From NCBI GenBank assembly GCA_036245805.1, contig BTRK01000005.1:38111469-38175468 (forward strand): a stretch of DNA of 64,000 bases, read 5' to 3'. The first letter of the stretch is position 1; each line of letters opens with the position of its first letter. This document shows positions 11,526-22,626 of this stretch, piece by piece. Below the pieces are notes generated by a model. It was not told the origin of the DNA. It ran no database searches and saw nothing but the letters and a program-made list of their open reading frames with translations. The translations under genes were made by a program, and so were the position numbers. This DNA is from Pristionchus mayeri (lineage: Eukaryota; Nematoda; Chromadorea; Rhabditida; Neodiplogasteridae).

Positions 11526-14427
11526 AAGATTCTGGGTTCTCAAGTGTGTGGCGAGCGGTTGAGTGCGATTTCGTCTCTCCGTCTCCGGTTCCGCCCGCCC
11601 GGATTCCCTCTCCCAGACGCGTTGGCACGCGGGAGTTGTACGCCGCCACGATGGGTCGCCACTTCTACATCGGCACCATCAACGCCAGGACGCTCGGCCC
11701 AAGGGAGAAGCAGTCGGAGATGGAACTCGCCCTCGACAAGATCAAGTGGGACGTGGTTGCAGTGCAGGAAGCCAGGATTGTGGGTTGTGCCTCGTTCAAT
11801 CTTACATCCTCAGGCACTGTAGTCTACCACTCGGGCGGGCCCACTGCTTCCCATGGCGTGGCATTTTGCTTCGACCGCAACTCGCGCGCGGAGCTGTGTT
11901 CAATGGCCTCTCCCCTCGTTTGGCCACTCTGCTCCTTCCCGACCTACGGCTCTTCCTGGTCTGCGCTTACGCCCCTACGTCTTCCTACGATGACGACGCG
12001 TATGAAGACTTCCTAGACCAGGTTGAGACCGCCCTGCGGAGTGCCCCAAAAGGCCATATGCCAGTTCTGGTTGGTGACTTCAACTGTCGAGTGGCGAGGG
12101 AACCTGGCAATGAAAGATTTGTCGGTAACTTTGCCTCTCCCACACCGAACTCACGCGGACGCTGCTTCACTGAGCTCTGCGTGAGGAACAGACTGCGCAT
12201 CCTGAACACGTTCCCCAAGAGACGGCACGGTCGAATCTGGACCTGGCGATCCCCAAACGGCTCCGCATTCCACCAAATTGACTACGTTGCAGCGCCCGCC
12301 ACAGCGAGAGTAGTCAACTGTGGAGTCGTTGGTCGGTTTGAGTTTGACTCCGACCATCGCCTTGTTCGGATGTGCCTCTCCCTCCCTGACAAGGCGAGGC
12401 AGAAAAAATGCAAAGAGCGGCTAGATTTCGATCGAACCGCTTTTACTGTCAACGCAAACCTTCTCGCGTCACTGCCCCTTGCCCGCCCCAGTTCTGCCGC
12501 CGACGCCTATACTACGGTAAAGGCTTTCACGGAGACCGCGGCAACGAACTGCTGGAGGAAGCGCCAATCCCCTTCTTGGATCTCGAGTGGAACGCGGAAG
12601 CTCCTAGCGATGCGCCATGAATTGCAATCCAACTCGCAACAAGCTGTCGCCTACTCAGCTGCCTGCAAAGCTGCCCGGACGAGTTTCGTCGATGACATCA
12701 GGAAGCGAAAGGAGGCGCAAGCACGGCAAGCAGCAACCATGGGAAGGAGCATCGTGAAGAGCATGCTGAGTCTGCAAACCTCAAAGAAGCGCCTTCTAGT
12801 TCCCGACCCTGTAACTGGTGCTCTCTCTCAAGCAGCTACCAAGACAGTGGTCCAGAGCTTCTTTGACGGTCTCTACACCCCTGCAGTTCCGTGTCCACTC
12901 CCAGTCCCTCCTCAGCCTCTGGATCCCCTTCCTCCCTTCCTACCCGATGAGGTCAGCAAAGCGATGTCCCAACTCAAGTGTGGTCACTCACCCGGTTCGG
13001 ATGGCATTCTCCCTGATATGCTATACCACTCTCGAAACCACCTTGCTCCCGTTATCGCTGATCTACTCAACTATCTGGTAGATGGAGAGGCTGTTCCAAG
13101 CGACCTGACCGAAGCAATTGTCACTCTTCTGCACAAGAAAGGAGACCCTACCAACATTGGGAACTTCCGTCCCATCTCCCTCCTCACCGTTTCCCTGAAG
13201 ACAATGACCAAAGTCATTCTTCAGAGACTCGAAACTGTGCTTGAAGAAACAGAGTCCTCGACCCAAACCGGCTTCCGGCGCGGCTACAGTACTCTCGACA
13301 ACCTGCATGCCATCAAGCAGGTCGCTGAAAGAACCTCCGAGTACGGTATCCCAATCTACTTGGCGTTCGTCGACTTCAAGAAGGCGTTCGACTGTGTGGA
13401 GTGGAATGCCTGCTGGCAAGCCCTCTTCTCGTTCGGAGCCCATCCCTCCCTCGTCCACATGTTGCGCCGTCTCTACGAGTCCTCCTCTACACTCATTCGA
13501 GTTAATGAGGAGCTCGTTCCTGTGACTGTGCGTCGAGGAGTCCGCCAAGGGGATACCCTCTCCCCTCGTCTCTTCCACGCAGTGCTACGATCAGCCATGG
13601 ACAACATTGACTGGGAGTCAGATGGAATTAGAATCGACGGAAGGAACCTTTGCCACTTGGAGTATGCCGATGACGTGGCTCTCGTTGCCAAATCTCGACC
13701 CGAGCTGGAACGAATGCTGAAGAAGCTGATGGACGCGTGCAGCCGAGTTGGTCTCGAAGTGAATGCAAGCAAGACCAACCTCCTCACCTCCTGCACCTCT
13801 ACCCGCAATCCAATAATCATCGGCAATCTGCGATTCGAATTCGTCGATAGCGCCACCTATCTCGGAGGAAGAATAGCTCTTCCCTTGGATCATTCCGACG
13901 AAATAGAACACCGGATTCGATTAGGGTGGCTGGCCTGGAGTAAGCTCTCGCACCTCCTATCTTCTCGAATTCTGTCCATCAAGATCAGGAGGAGAGTCTT
14001 CGAGAGCTGCATCACGGCTACAGTTCTCTATGGGTGTGAAGTATGGGCTCTGAGATCTAGGCTGAGAGTCACCCAGAGGAAGATGGAAAGAAAGATGCTT
14101 GGAGTCACGCTAAGGGACAGATGGAGGAATGACCGCGTGAGAGGGATTACCAAGCTGAGAGACTGGAATGAGGAAGGATTGAAACGAAAAGCGCGCTGGG
14201 CCCTCAAGATCAGAAGAATGGGAGTGGAACAGTGGAGCAGTGCGACAACTGTCTGGACTCCATTCAATAGGACTCGTCCCCCCGGAAAGCCTCGCGCGCG
14301 ATGGAGAGACGACCTATCCCGAGCTATTGGCAGCCATTGGTGGAGTGCAACTTATGAAGACTACCGACCTATCATCTTCTGAGCGTTTCCGCCTGATAAG
14401 ATAAATTGATTGATTGATTGATTGATT
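11526..14427 (+). mobile_element. Non-LTR retrotransposon (RTE-like LINE), near full length
   Basis: The element is bounded by a 12-bp direct repeat GAACGAACGAGA at 11,514-11,525 and 14,428-14,439, a target-site duplication. Its 3' end is a short TTGATTGA microsatellite rather than poly(A), as is common in RTE-type LINEs (family knowledge). It carries an apurinic endonuclease plus reverse transcriptase ORF with one frame change. It is inserted between the two arms of the inverted Kunitz duplication. Confidence 0.85.
11546..14382 (+). CDS. LINE endonuclease-reverse transcriptase polyprotein, one frameshift
   Basis: Target-primed retrotransposition protein. The N-terminal part is in frame 2 from an ATG at 11,651 (MGRHFYIGTINARTL, then VVAVQEARIV), the start of an APE-type endonuclease. 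Near 11,900-11,920 the reading must shift to frame 1, which then stays open to 14,382. Endonuclease motifs VLVGDFNCRV, FHQIDYVAA and FDSDHRLV are followed by reverse-transcriptase motifs TGFRRGYSTLDN, FVDFKKAFDCVEW, GVRQGDTLSP and the catalytic LEYADDVAL (about 13,657). It ends with RARWRDDLSRAIGSHW. The frameshift suggests a recently disabled copy; otherwise all domains are complete. Codon use is GC-richer than the surroundings. Confidence 0.85.
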
Positions 14428-14439
14428 GAACGAACGAGA

Positions 14440-15047
14440 GTAATCAGTGCGTTCTCTGTCGAAGAACGACATCGATTCAAATCGTATCGATCTACTATTG
14501 CTTTGATGCAGAAAAAGAGTACATTAGTCCACCAGTACATTATCTTCCGAACTGCTTTTCATAAAAGCGACGATAGCAAGATCAAGAATCAATCGTATAT
14601 TCCTATTTCTTCCAGTTTTTCAGCTCTGATTTGCATGATATCGCTTTTTTTTTGTTTTTTCGTGCGCTCTCTATTCTTAAATCCATGTGTGCCATTCTCC
14701 TGGAAATGTTTACTTCCTGTTTTTCCCACATCGAAATGGACCAGAGAATGGAGAGCTCGCGAAAAACAAAGCTCAGAATTATGCAAATCAGTGTGAAAAA
14801 TACTGCCAACAGGAAGAAATGGGAGTCCTCGATTGATTCTTGATCTTGCTATAATCGCTGTTATGTAAAGTAATTCGGAAGATAATGTAATGATGGAAGT
14901 GAGAGAAACGATCAGTTTTGAAGAAGTGACCTTGACTTTTGCAAAATTTCATCACATGAAGAGTATTCGATGAAATTTGATTTGCTGTTAGTCATTCTTC
15001 GATGGCGAATGCATTCGTTCCTATTCTTCGCAGATCATCTTCACCTT
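14440..15047. other. Degenerate extra copy of Kunitz upstream region, self-inverted
   Basis: It resembles the non-coding inner part of the arms (TTTGCATGATATCGC, ACTTCCTGTTTTT, CGCGAAAAACAAAG). It is partly palindromic with itself between about 14,480 and 14,880: CGATAGCAAGATCAAGAATC is answered by GATTCTTGATCTTGCTATAA. No coding exon. It shows the upstream region has been copied more than twice. Confidence 0.5.
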
Positions 15048-15910
15048 CAGATGATCATCTTCTCAGCTTCCTCAACCGGAATCTCATTCTTCTCTAATAC
15101 CAATGCCATAAATCCTCTTGTGCCATTGCCACTGGAACATTCACTTCCTGTTTTTGACACATAACAATGGATCAGAGAAAAGAGGACCCACGAAAAACAA
15201 AGCGCGATAGCATACAAAACAGTGAATCAAGAGTATTGTCAGAACAAAAATATGCCTCCACGAGCGTCATTGATTCTCGGTCTCGTGCTATCCTCGCCGC
15301 TATAAAATGGATTACTTCAGCTCCATTGATCGCACTCTGACGATCCTGCACCAATACCATTAGCCGTTGCTACTAACAGCAACCACGTCCAGTGTCCAGT
15401 TTCACGTCATTAATTGCGTCTAACAATTGGTTGATATCAAATATCATGTCATTCAAATAATTCTCATCTCATTTCTTCCTCAGGAATCATGCAACTTCTA
15501 CTGATCGGCGTATTCCTTCTGATCTCATCGTCAGCTCAGCAGGACCCCAGATGCAGCTCGGAGGCTCCGGTTGATGATCCGAACTGGTCCGTGAACATTC
15601 TCCATTCATAATTGCCTGTTCACTCCATTATATTCTTCCATTCAGCAACGATTTCTTCACCGACTACTACAATTCGTATCAGTCTCAGAATGCTTGCATG
15701 CCATATTCACACCAAGCATGATCACATGATCCGAACGGTTTCCCCACTATGGAAGAATGCTTGGACACTTGCACGGTATGTGGGGAGGGTGAAGGAGGAA
15801 TTCGGCGGGTCATAATTATGATTCAGATTTATTGAATTTCCTGCGCCGGTCATCATCGTATGATCACGATTTCTTTCCCTGAATTCGAAATGCCTTCTGT
15901 ACTACCAATG
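15048..15910 (+). repeat. Right arm of inverted duplication (Kunitz locus)
   Basis: Reverse-complement counterpart of 10,625-11,510. Similarity covers coding exons, introns, the promoter-proximal region and the 3' flank (for example TCGTGATCATGCGATGAT against ATCATCGTATGATCACGA). Confidence 0.75.
15489..15835 (+). pseudogene. Kunitz (BPTI-like) secreted protein, copy 2, in-frame TGA
   Basis: Exons are 15,489-15,586, 15,646-15,775 and 15,827-15,835, all phase-consistent. A CCTCAG acceptor lies 6 bases before the ATG, fitting trans-splicing. The signal peptide is MQLLLIGVFLLISSSA. The mature part has Cys after QQDPR, a Cys formed across the first intron (TG then C), then NACMPY, then TGA at 15,719-15,721, then NGFPTMEECLDTCT. 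The TGA stands exactly 8 residues after the third Cys and 13 before the next, the place of a disulfide Cys in Kunitz domains (TGC or TGT to TGA). Copy 1 has the same stop, so it predates the duplication or is tolerated. Confidence 0.62.
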
Positions 15911-16740
15911 TGCCGAATTCGGTCAAAGAATAAACTTTTTCTATTGCTCCCAAAAATTCACTGCATCATTTGTTGCGGAGTTGTATCACAAATGCTCCCG
16001 CGGCTTCATTATTTCCTACTGTCGGAATGAAGGTAGGGGTACATCCAATTGCCGAATCCGAGAGCGATAGGGGAATTCATTGCAACTAGCAAAAGGAGAG
16101 AATTGAGCAAACTTCATAAACGCCCATTTCCTCGTTGTTGGTGGGCTTGAAATATTGCAAACAAATACACGGAAGAGCCCGATGTTTATTCCCTAATCTT
16201 TGAATTTTTCGAATGAATTTGGGGGAAAATAATTGACTCGCTAGTAGGTGGAAGTGTAGCTTGATGACTAGAGTACGAGGTAAGGCAATCTGATTAGTAT
16301 GTAGCTTCTTTGGCTGGCATTGTGCGTACAGTTAATAAAAATCATGCCCTCGTTTATCAGTTTGTTCTTTCATTCTACAGGCGGTGGTAGGATGCATGCA
16401 GTTCAAACTCCCGTAATGTGCCTACGGGGCAGAGAGGGATGAAGAGTCAGAGCTGAATTTTCGGCACCATGGGCACCGAATTATCTGAACAAATAGTATG
16501 CATCTCTGAAGATCGACCAGGCAAGATCGCGAAACATTTCCTCCCTCCTGTGTTTGCGCGCATAATTGGTCATCCATCCATCGAAAACATGTCTCCGACT
16601 CTCCTCATTCTCCAGACTCTCTCGCTCTAACTGAGTTACTTGACACTTCGCCCACCTTCAAAGAAGAATGAATGCTGGCCCATTCTCCTCCTTCCCACCT
16701 CTACCTGACTTCACAAAATCCCGCTTCTTTGATACAATTT
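15911..16740. other. Intergenic, inverted-repeat flank
   Basis: No exon recognised. About 16,079-16,200 contains GTTGTTGGTGGGCTTGAAAT and neighbouring words that recur inverted at about 19,190-19,325. The IGLR-like gene therefore sits between two copies of one repeat. Confidence 0.45.
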
Positions 16741-16745
16741 TGTTT

Positions 16746-16816
16746 GACACTAAGTCGAATGAGAAATATTTTGCCAAAGGCCGCATTACGAAGTAGTTCT
16801 CATCCGACCTGGTACC
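16746..16816. repeat. MITE, CACTAGGTCGGATGA family
   Basis: Short terminal-inverted-repeat element: GACACTAAGTCGAATGAGAA at one end and TTCTCATCCGACCTGGTACC at the other. It lies just before the first exon of the IGLR-like gene. One of seven family members noticed in this window. Confidence 0.6.
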
Positions 16817-16827
16817 TTCTAGTTAGG

Positions 16828-19070
16828 ATGAATGGCTCGTCGATCGTCGTTGGTTACGGTGAGTGGATCTACCCCTTCATCTATCAACACCCGGGGACTG
16901 GAGCGCACATGGGCTTCATTCCCGAACTATGGAAGCTCTTCGCTCCGAGTGTCGATTATCGACTACTTCCATTCGGTGTGTAGTTTATGAGTTCAAGTAT
17001 CAGTAAAAATTTAGCACGTGTATTCCATATTTCAATAGCCTTCTCATAGCCACATTACCCTCTCATTCCCCACGCATTTCATGGAGTTTTTGCGTCTTGC
17101 ACCACCTCAATGAAAGCGAGAATTTGGAAAAATAGGGTGTGGGTGGAAGAAAGTGAACCACAAATAAGAACAATGAATGATTTGCAGAAAGTGATTACAA
17201 TCAACCATGCGAAGGAAAGCTCCAATCTGTTAGCAGTGGAGACATCCTGACTCCGGCCGATGGTAGTCTGCTTACAGTGCGCAGGTCAGACATTATCGGT
17301 TTTGTGCACTAAGTCGGATGAGAACTATGACGTCGTCCCGCCTTTGATACACAAGGCTGCATGGCGTCACAGTTATCGTCCGACCTAGTTCCCATTGTTG
17401 GTATCGTTTTCATTCTAAAAACTGCTTCAAATTGCCCACATTCAAGGTCTCGTCTGTTCCACATCAGCACACCGGCTTACTACTCATCCGTGCGTTCATT
17501 CGCCATTAATATGTCCTAAAAGTTCATTTAGTGGGTACTAGCAGAGGCTGAGCGGTCGATCGAGGAGTCTTCAGCGGCATTCTCCTTCTTTTCCGTATTT
17601 CCGCACCCGCCATGGGACTCGTTCTGGCTCCGAATTGCGCTTTCTGGATTGTCTCTGCGATTACAACGCGATTTGCTACCGGTAAGCAATATAATTCGAG
17701 AAAGGATACCACGCACCATTCATTATACGCCCTCTCAAGACCGGTCGATAGGCGAGAGAGTGCATAGAATGAAGAGATCGTGGTACCGTTTCTCGAACTC
17801 TAGTAAACAATGCAACTAATGGGTAAAATAAGTGAGATTTAAGAGAGCAGAAAGTTTGGAACATTGATGGTCCTCTCGCAAGCACTTCAAACGATTGGCT
17901 TGATGCTACTGCTATACTTTTACTATGCTGGCTTCAATATGAATGCGATCGTCACGCACCGAGTAAAGCAGACGTAAGCTAATGTTTGGAGTGCGCAAAT
18001 CTAATGCATTCCCAAGGTCATTCAACGATCTGCTTGGAGATTTGGAGTCAAAGAAGCGAGCATTGATCTTCACCGTCGAAAACGGTGAAATGGATTCCGA
18101 TGTAAAGTATGCTATGATGGAATCTATTTCGATGTATTGATAAAGTTGCGAAGCAAGGCTCTGCTCGGGGAGACACATTTCGACACTTTGTATGAACCTG
18201 ACCAGCTGACTTTGCTGCAGCGGTTGTGCGACGACAAGAGTCTGCTTACTGTCGTTATGGTGCAAACTCTGCAGCTTGCCCATCTATTGGATAGACCCTG
18301 CCGACTGTGGACGTAAGTTTGACATATTCAAAACCTCCCTCTCGCCCACAGACAATGACATCATCATAAAGTCATTTGTTTATAACTTGCTGACCTCGAG
18401 GGTTATCAGTCATTCCGATTACGCCCTTCACAGTCAGCCATTGAAATTAATGGTGTCCAAAATGACAGATAAGAAAAGCAATTGATTGCAGCATCCGCCT
18501 TCCTGAGGGAGTTCCGGACAATTTTCGTGACCGGGGAATGCTAACGACGTTTCTATTCGCGCGCCAATTGCCGAAACGGAACAGAGAACGGATAGATCAA
18601 GCAATTTTGAGGATCTTCCCGCAAGACAGGGTTTTATTTGTTACCATTCATATAAATAAAATGTGTTTAACCGCCATGATAGGGGTACGTAATGTCAAGT
18701 AATATCTTCGCAAGTGTACAGAATAATTCAGACGTCTCGGTGTCGGGAAGGGGGAGCATTAGGTTTTCCAATGGAAATAAATATATATATATGTTCAGAT
18801 TGATGGATTCTGGACTCGTCGCTATATAAATTCGCTTTCTTACGCACCTATCACTGAGTCGCCGGAACTTGCAACAAGGGAATTCGCTCCAATGAGGTTA
18901 TCAATAATATTCGAATGAAATTCATTTCCGTATTCAGTATCGTCCGACTCCAATTGGTCTTCATCATTTGCGCGTTTGCCTTTTTGGAATCAATTTGCGT
19001 CTTTATTATCGAGCTGGTAGTGGGGCACATGAAGTTCTCCGTTCGAAGTTTGGCGAAATTTTCACTGTGA
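16828..19070 (+). CDS. Ionotropic-receptor-like protein (IGLR type)
   Basis: Ligand-binding/ion-channel-like membrane protein related to ionotropic glutamate receptors and, in nematodes, annotated as solute-binding family 3-like (family knowledge). Exons: 16828-16975, 17188-17284, 17447-about 17493, about 17553-17681, 17883-17973, 18017-18101, 18146-18312, 18492-18684, 18799-18896, 18938-19070 (TGA). S1-like lobe: GYGEWIYPFIYQHPG and GFIPELWKLFAP, then RLFHISTPAYYSS. Membrane segments: APAMGLVLAPNCAFWIV, then IGLMLLLYFYYAGFN. S2-like lobe: SFNDLLGDLESKKRALIF and RLPEGVPDNF. Final membrane helix: VFIICAFAFLESICVFIIEL. The join between exons 3 and 4 is uncertain (short intron, weak donor). Three introns hold or abut MITEs. 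I see no glutamate-gated pore signature, so channel function is open. Confidence 0.68.
17304..17393. repeat. MITE, CACTAGGTCGGATGA family
   Basis: Ends GTGCACTAAGTCGGATGAGA and CGTCCGACCTAGT, inverted. Internal pair ACTATGACGTC / GGCGTCACAGT. Located in intron 2 of the IGLR-like gene. Confidence 0.65.
17691..17812. repeat. MITE, TTCGAGAAAGGATACC family
   Basis: Ends ATTCGAGAAAGGATACCACG and GTGGTACCGTTTCTCGAAC, inverted, around a central GACCGGTCGATAGGCGAGAG. The same layout is present at 62,688-62,803. Lies in intron 4 of the IGLR-like gene. Confidence 0.65.
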
Positions 19071-19189
19071 TAAAATAATATCGAACATTGGATAGCATGT
19101 CCAGAAGAAATTTTGCAATTGGTCAATTGGCTGGACATAAAGCCGCTCTCACGTGCAAGCTAATTAGTCTCTTTCGAAAAACTCCTTAA

Positions 19190-19325
19190 AAGCCACCGAC
19201 ATCAAACATCGAGCAGCATCGGGCCACACCAACGCTTCCCCCTGTTTGCATTATTTCACGCCCACCAACAACCAGGAGTAGGATTGTTTGAAGTTTGCTC
19301 ATTTGCTAGTTGCAACGAATTTCGC
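19190..19325. repeat. Inverted partner of the repeat at 16,079-16,200
   Basis: Reverse complement similarity: CGCCCACCAACAACCAGG, GAAGTTTGCTCATTTGCTAG and TTGCAACGAA correspond to words at about 16,079-16,150. Confidence 0.5.
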
Positions 19326-20040
19326 CTTTTCTCGATCAGATACGTCGAGGTGATAGCTGACCATTAGATGTACAGATTCCAATAACATTTCGAGGGAAAT
19401 CATCATTATCTGCGCCACGTCATAGTGCACTCAATCGTACTTCTACCTGAAAAGGAGGAGCAATCAGATTCCTGGCCCTATTGTGGAAGAATATATTGCA
19501 TGCTTTCGTACGGTTGCTTGAAAACCGTCCATGTGAGAACCTAGAACTTCCTCTCGAAATGTCCTAGAGACCTGAATGCGAATTACAGTGATGCTGATTG
19601 CATTTTTTTTTTGAAATTCAACATTGAGGAATACATGTTCATTTGTACAAGATTGTGGTTCTATAGAATTGCAAGTGTGTTCCCTAATTATCGCTCGAAC
19701 TCGGCGAAGAGAGTGCGAAATTCAGGCAATTGTCTCCTAATTTCCGCATTGGTAGACAAAGATCAGACTGAAGATATAATTACCCTGTTTAGAGCCATAC
19801 TCTTAACTAACTCGTAGTACAATTTTTCGAACTCGTTGTGATGTAATTGTCTCACTATCAGTAAACACTACGCAATTTCTGTACATTATGATGATAAAAG
19901 GGCGAACTTTCGTGATTTATTGTGCGCCAAACTCCAAAGTTAGTGATAAGAATGTGGTCAACTGTTCTCTTTCCTGTTGATCTGTTCTCCATTCGCTAGA
20001 ATTCTGCAGTTATTTGCTATCGCGTTGTTCAGGGCATCGA
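19326..20040. other. Upstream region of microprotein A, duplicated at 26.76-27.2 kb
   Basis: No gene. From about 19,620 to 20,045 it resembles 26,770-27,190: both contain GTGTTCCCTAATTATCGCTCGAACTCG, AATTCAGGCAATTGTCTC and GTGATAAGAATGTGGT. The duplicated block therefore includes the promoter-side sequence of the two microprotein genes. Confidence 0.55.
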
Positions 20041-20101
20041 ATTTCTTCAATTTCTGGCAGTTTCTATCCTTCTTCCAGTGGGAATCGAAAAATTCGATCG
20101 A

Positions 20102-20713
20102 ATGGAGAATTGGATGATTATTTCTATTGTCGGCGGTTGCATTGAGGTAAGCGTCTTTAGTTTATCAAAAAATAACATGTTATTCGTTTATATGATTTTT
20201 CAGTTCCTCATATTCCTGGTCGTTCTTGGTTTAACAATTGAACGGCATTGCCTCAGGCATGACATACTTGAAGTGAGCAAATGCCTTGTATATCGTTGGC
20301 GTTTATTAAGAATCAATATTAGATCCTCGAACATACTCACCATGTTTTGCATTTCCGACGGTTATCTTATCATTACCCATTCTGTTTTACCGCTCAAGAG
20401 AGCGCAGAATGAAGAGTCGAGTTAGGAAATGCCGAGGCACATCTTAGATAATTGGCCCACCACCCCCTTCATCATCTACCTTACCCTCGGTGTCTTTCCC
20501 TAATTATCGGTCGCATAACCCCTCCGCTATCAGGAAGGGATGATAAATAATTGGGCAGAGGGAGCGGAGGTGGTGGTCGAATATTCAAGAAGTGACAATG
20601 TATTGCAGATTGAGAAGATCCGTCGGGAATCTTTACACAGTGCATTTGCTATGAGCGAGAACGAGAAAAATAACGATTATTTGAATCACGTGCCGGTTTG
20701 CCTGCACTTGTAG
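20102..20713 (+). CDS. Single-pass membrane microprotein A (72 aa)
   Basis: Unknown function. Exons 20102-20146, 20204-20272 and 20609-20713 join in phase 0 to 72 codons plus TAG. The start is an ATG 24 bases after a CTTCTTCCAG acceptor, fitting trans-splicing. One transmembrane helix is split by intron 1: MENWMIISIVGGCIE, then FLIFLVVLGLTIERHC. The C-terminal exon is soluble (IEKIRRESLHSAF, ending YLNHVPVCLHL). The paralogue at 27,314 has the same exon lengths (15, 23 and 34 codons) and mostly conservative changes, which supports real coding. Too short and spliced to appear as an ordinary ORF. Confidence 0.7.
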
Positions 20714-20826
20714 TTATTTGATGTACTTGAATATAGAATACTATGTCGTAGATGTGAAGAATAACTCACTCGTTTGTTGAATTAACTAGAACAGACTATC
20801 TGAGAAAATCAACGTATTTCTTCAGC

Positions 20827-21846
20827 GACTTGGCACAGGCCGAAAATTCAAATTCCTGCTGACTTCACCAATAGGTCGGCCTCGGCGAGGGAAACCGACG
20901 AGCATCGCCAGATTTTCGATCCGCATCCGCGCAGTCGCGGGCGCGGATTTTGAAAAATTAACTACGGTATCCTCAACATTTTTAAATCGACGCCTATCAC
21001 TGCGGCGATAGGAGCGCTGCATTCCTTGACAAATTCTAAGACTTTTTTACTCCGGGGAGTTTTTCGATCAGATTCCATCTAACACCAGAAATCGATATTG
21101 TCACTTTTATTTCGGACAAGAAGAGAAAGAGAGAAAGAGAACCCCCTAAATATTATTCGTGTTATAGCTTCTGCCTGAGCCAATACATCTTTCAGTAGAA
21201 AGGCGCAATTTAAAATTTTCCGTAAGTTAGCTAATATTAATTATGAATGAATTGTGGTGTAATTTTTGGGTTACTGTAAGCGAGTGCAAATGTTGGCCGA
21301 CTTTTCCTAATTTGTGTAAATTAGTCTAAAATCGATTTTCCAGCCATGTTACACCAACTGGGAAAAGTCGACCAACTTTTGCACTCGCTTACAGTAACCC
21401 AAAAATTATTACACCACAATTCATTCATAATTAATATTAGCTAACTTGCGGAAAATTTTAAATTGCGCCTTTCTACTGAAATATGTATTGGCTCAAGCAG
21501 AAGCTATAACACGAATAATATTTAGGGGGGTTCTTGAAAAAAATCTGGAGAATTGCATTCTTGTCCGAAATAAAAGTGACAATATCGATTTCTGGTGTTA
21601 GATGGAATCTGATCGAAAAACTCCCCGGAGTAAAAAAGTCTTAAAATTTGTCAAGGAATGCAGCGCCCCTTCCGCCGCAGTGATAGGCGTCGATATACAA
21701 ATTTTGAGGCTCCCGTTTTCAAAATCCGCGCCCGCGACTGCGCGGATGCGGATCTAAAATCTGGCGATGCTCGTCGGTTTCACTCGCCGAGGCCGACATA
21801 TAGGTGAAGTCAGTAGGAATTTAAATTTTCGGCCTGTGCCAAGTCT
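20827..21846. mobile_element. Foldback element, 1.0 kb
   Basis: The left end GACTTGGCACAGGCCGAAAA matches the inverted right end TTTTCGGCCTGTGCCAAGTC. Arms of about 480 bp pair around a centre near 21,325. The arms contain GCCGAGG, CGCGCCCGCGACTGCGCG and TTACTCCGGGGAG words. Arm divergence is modest, with a few indels such as an AGAAAGAG-rich insertion near 21,125. Non-coding. Confidence 0.75.
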
Positions 21847-22055
21847 ATTTCGATTCTGTCAGATAGCGTGTTCTAGATCATTCGAAATAAATTTTCGAAC
21901 TCGTGAATATGCCTCAACCTACCTTTCGATTTCGCTTTATCATTGACATTCGATACTTCATTTGCGAATATGTACAATGGAATTCATATAACGCAAAATC
22001 AATTTAATTACATCGAAAAATCTAATTGAACATCTTCACCATCTCCTAAGCACGA

Positions 22056-22205
22056 AAGATCTTTAGATCCGCAATTGATGGAAAGTTTTGTAGCAACCGT
22101 ATGTCTGTATAATCTGTCTCAGCAAATAGATTGCTGAAGCTCTTGACGACTAGCATGAGTCGGGTGTTGAGGAAGAATTCTCCTGCTGTACTCGATACGA
22201 ACAAA
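22056..22205 (-). CDS. Possible terminal exon of an unrecognised gene
   Basis: The minus strand reads SSTAGEFFLNTRLMLVVKSF and continues with LFAETDYTDIRLLQNFPS to a stop at about 22,056. Composition is protein-like. The upstream side runs into a MITE, so the rest of the gene is missing or elsewhere. I do not recognise the family. Confidence 0.3.
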
Positions 22206-22207
22206 TC

Positions 22208-22355
22208 GGCACTAGGTCGGATGATAACCAAAAATGGACCCTTCATCACAGTTACCAAAGTGTCAAAAATGATTCTGTGAAATTTCTACAGGGTTCAGTT
22301 TTTGGTTTTGATCCAGTAAGTTATCATCCGAAGGAGATCATCCGATCTAGTGCCG
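22208..22355. repeat. MITE, CACTAGGTCGGATGA family
   Basis: GGCACTAGGTCGGATGATAA on the left and GATCATCCGATCTAGTGCC on the right, inverted. Internal inverted pair AACCAAAAATGG / TTTTTGGTTTTG. Confidence 0.65.
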
Positions 22356-22626
22356 AACCAACACTATCTATGTATGAGGGCGACTAGGCAATTACCAGCT
22401 TGCGCTTCCTTTGTCCGTTGTACTGTGCGGCTTCTCTCTCCGCAATACTTCACTTACTTCCTCAGTGCATTTTTGACGTCTCTCGGGATCCCCTACACGG
22501 AGCAATCGTCTGACTCTCTTCGTGCAAACAGCTTGCAAACTGAAGAGAGTCAGACGATCGCTCCCTACACGGAGCTCCATGGATACATAAAGCCCGTTTC
22601 TTCCTTCACTTCCCTTCACACTCCGA

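Larger units (their letters stand above)
21847..22620. other. Repeat-rich interval
   Basis: Contains a possible minus-strand exon (22,056-22,205), a CACTAGGTCGGATGA MITE (22,208-22,355) and a hairpin at about 22,490-22,580 with loop CAAACAGCTTG. In the hairpin, GGAGCAATCGTCTGACTCTC is mirrored by GAGAGTCAGACGATCGCTCC. Confidence 0.5.

Noticed and set aside
13063..13856. Minus-strand ORFs of 120-170 residues
   Set aside because: Lie wholly antisense to the LINE reverse-transcriptase ORF, which has all catalytic motifs.
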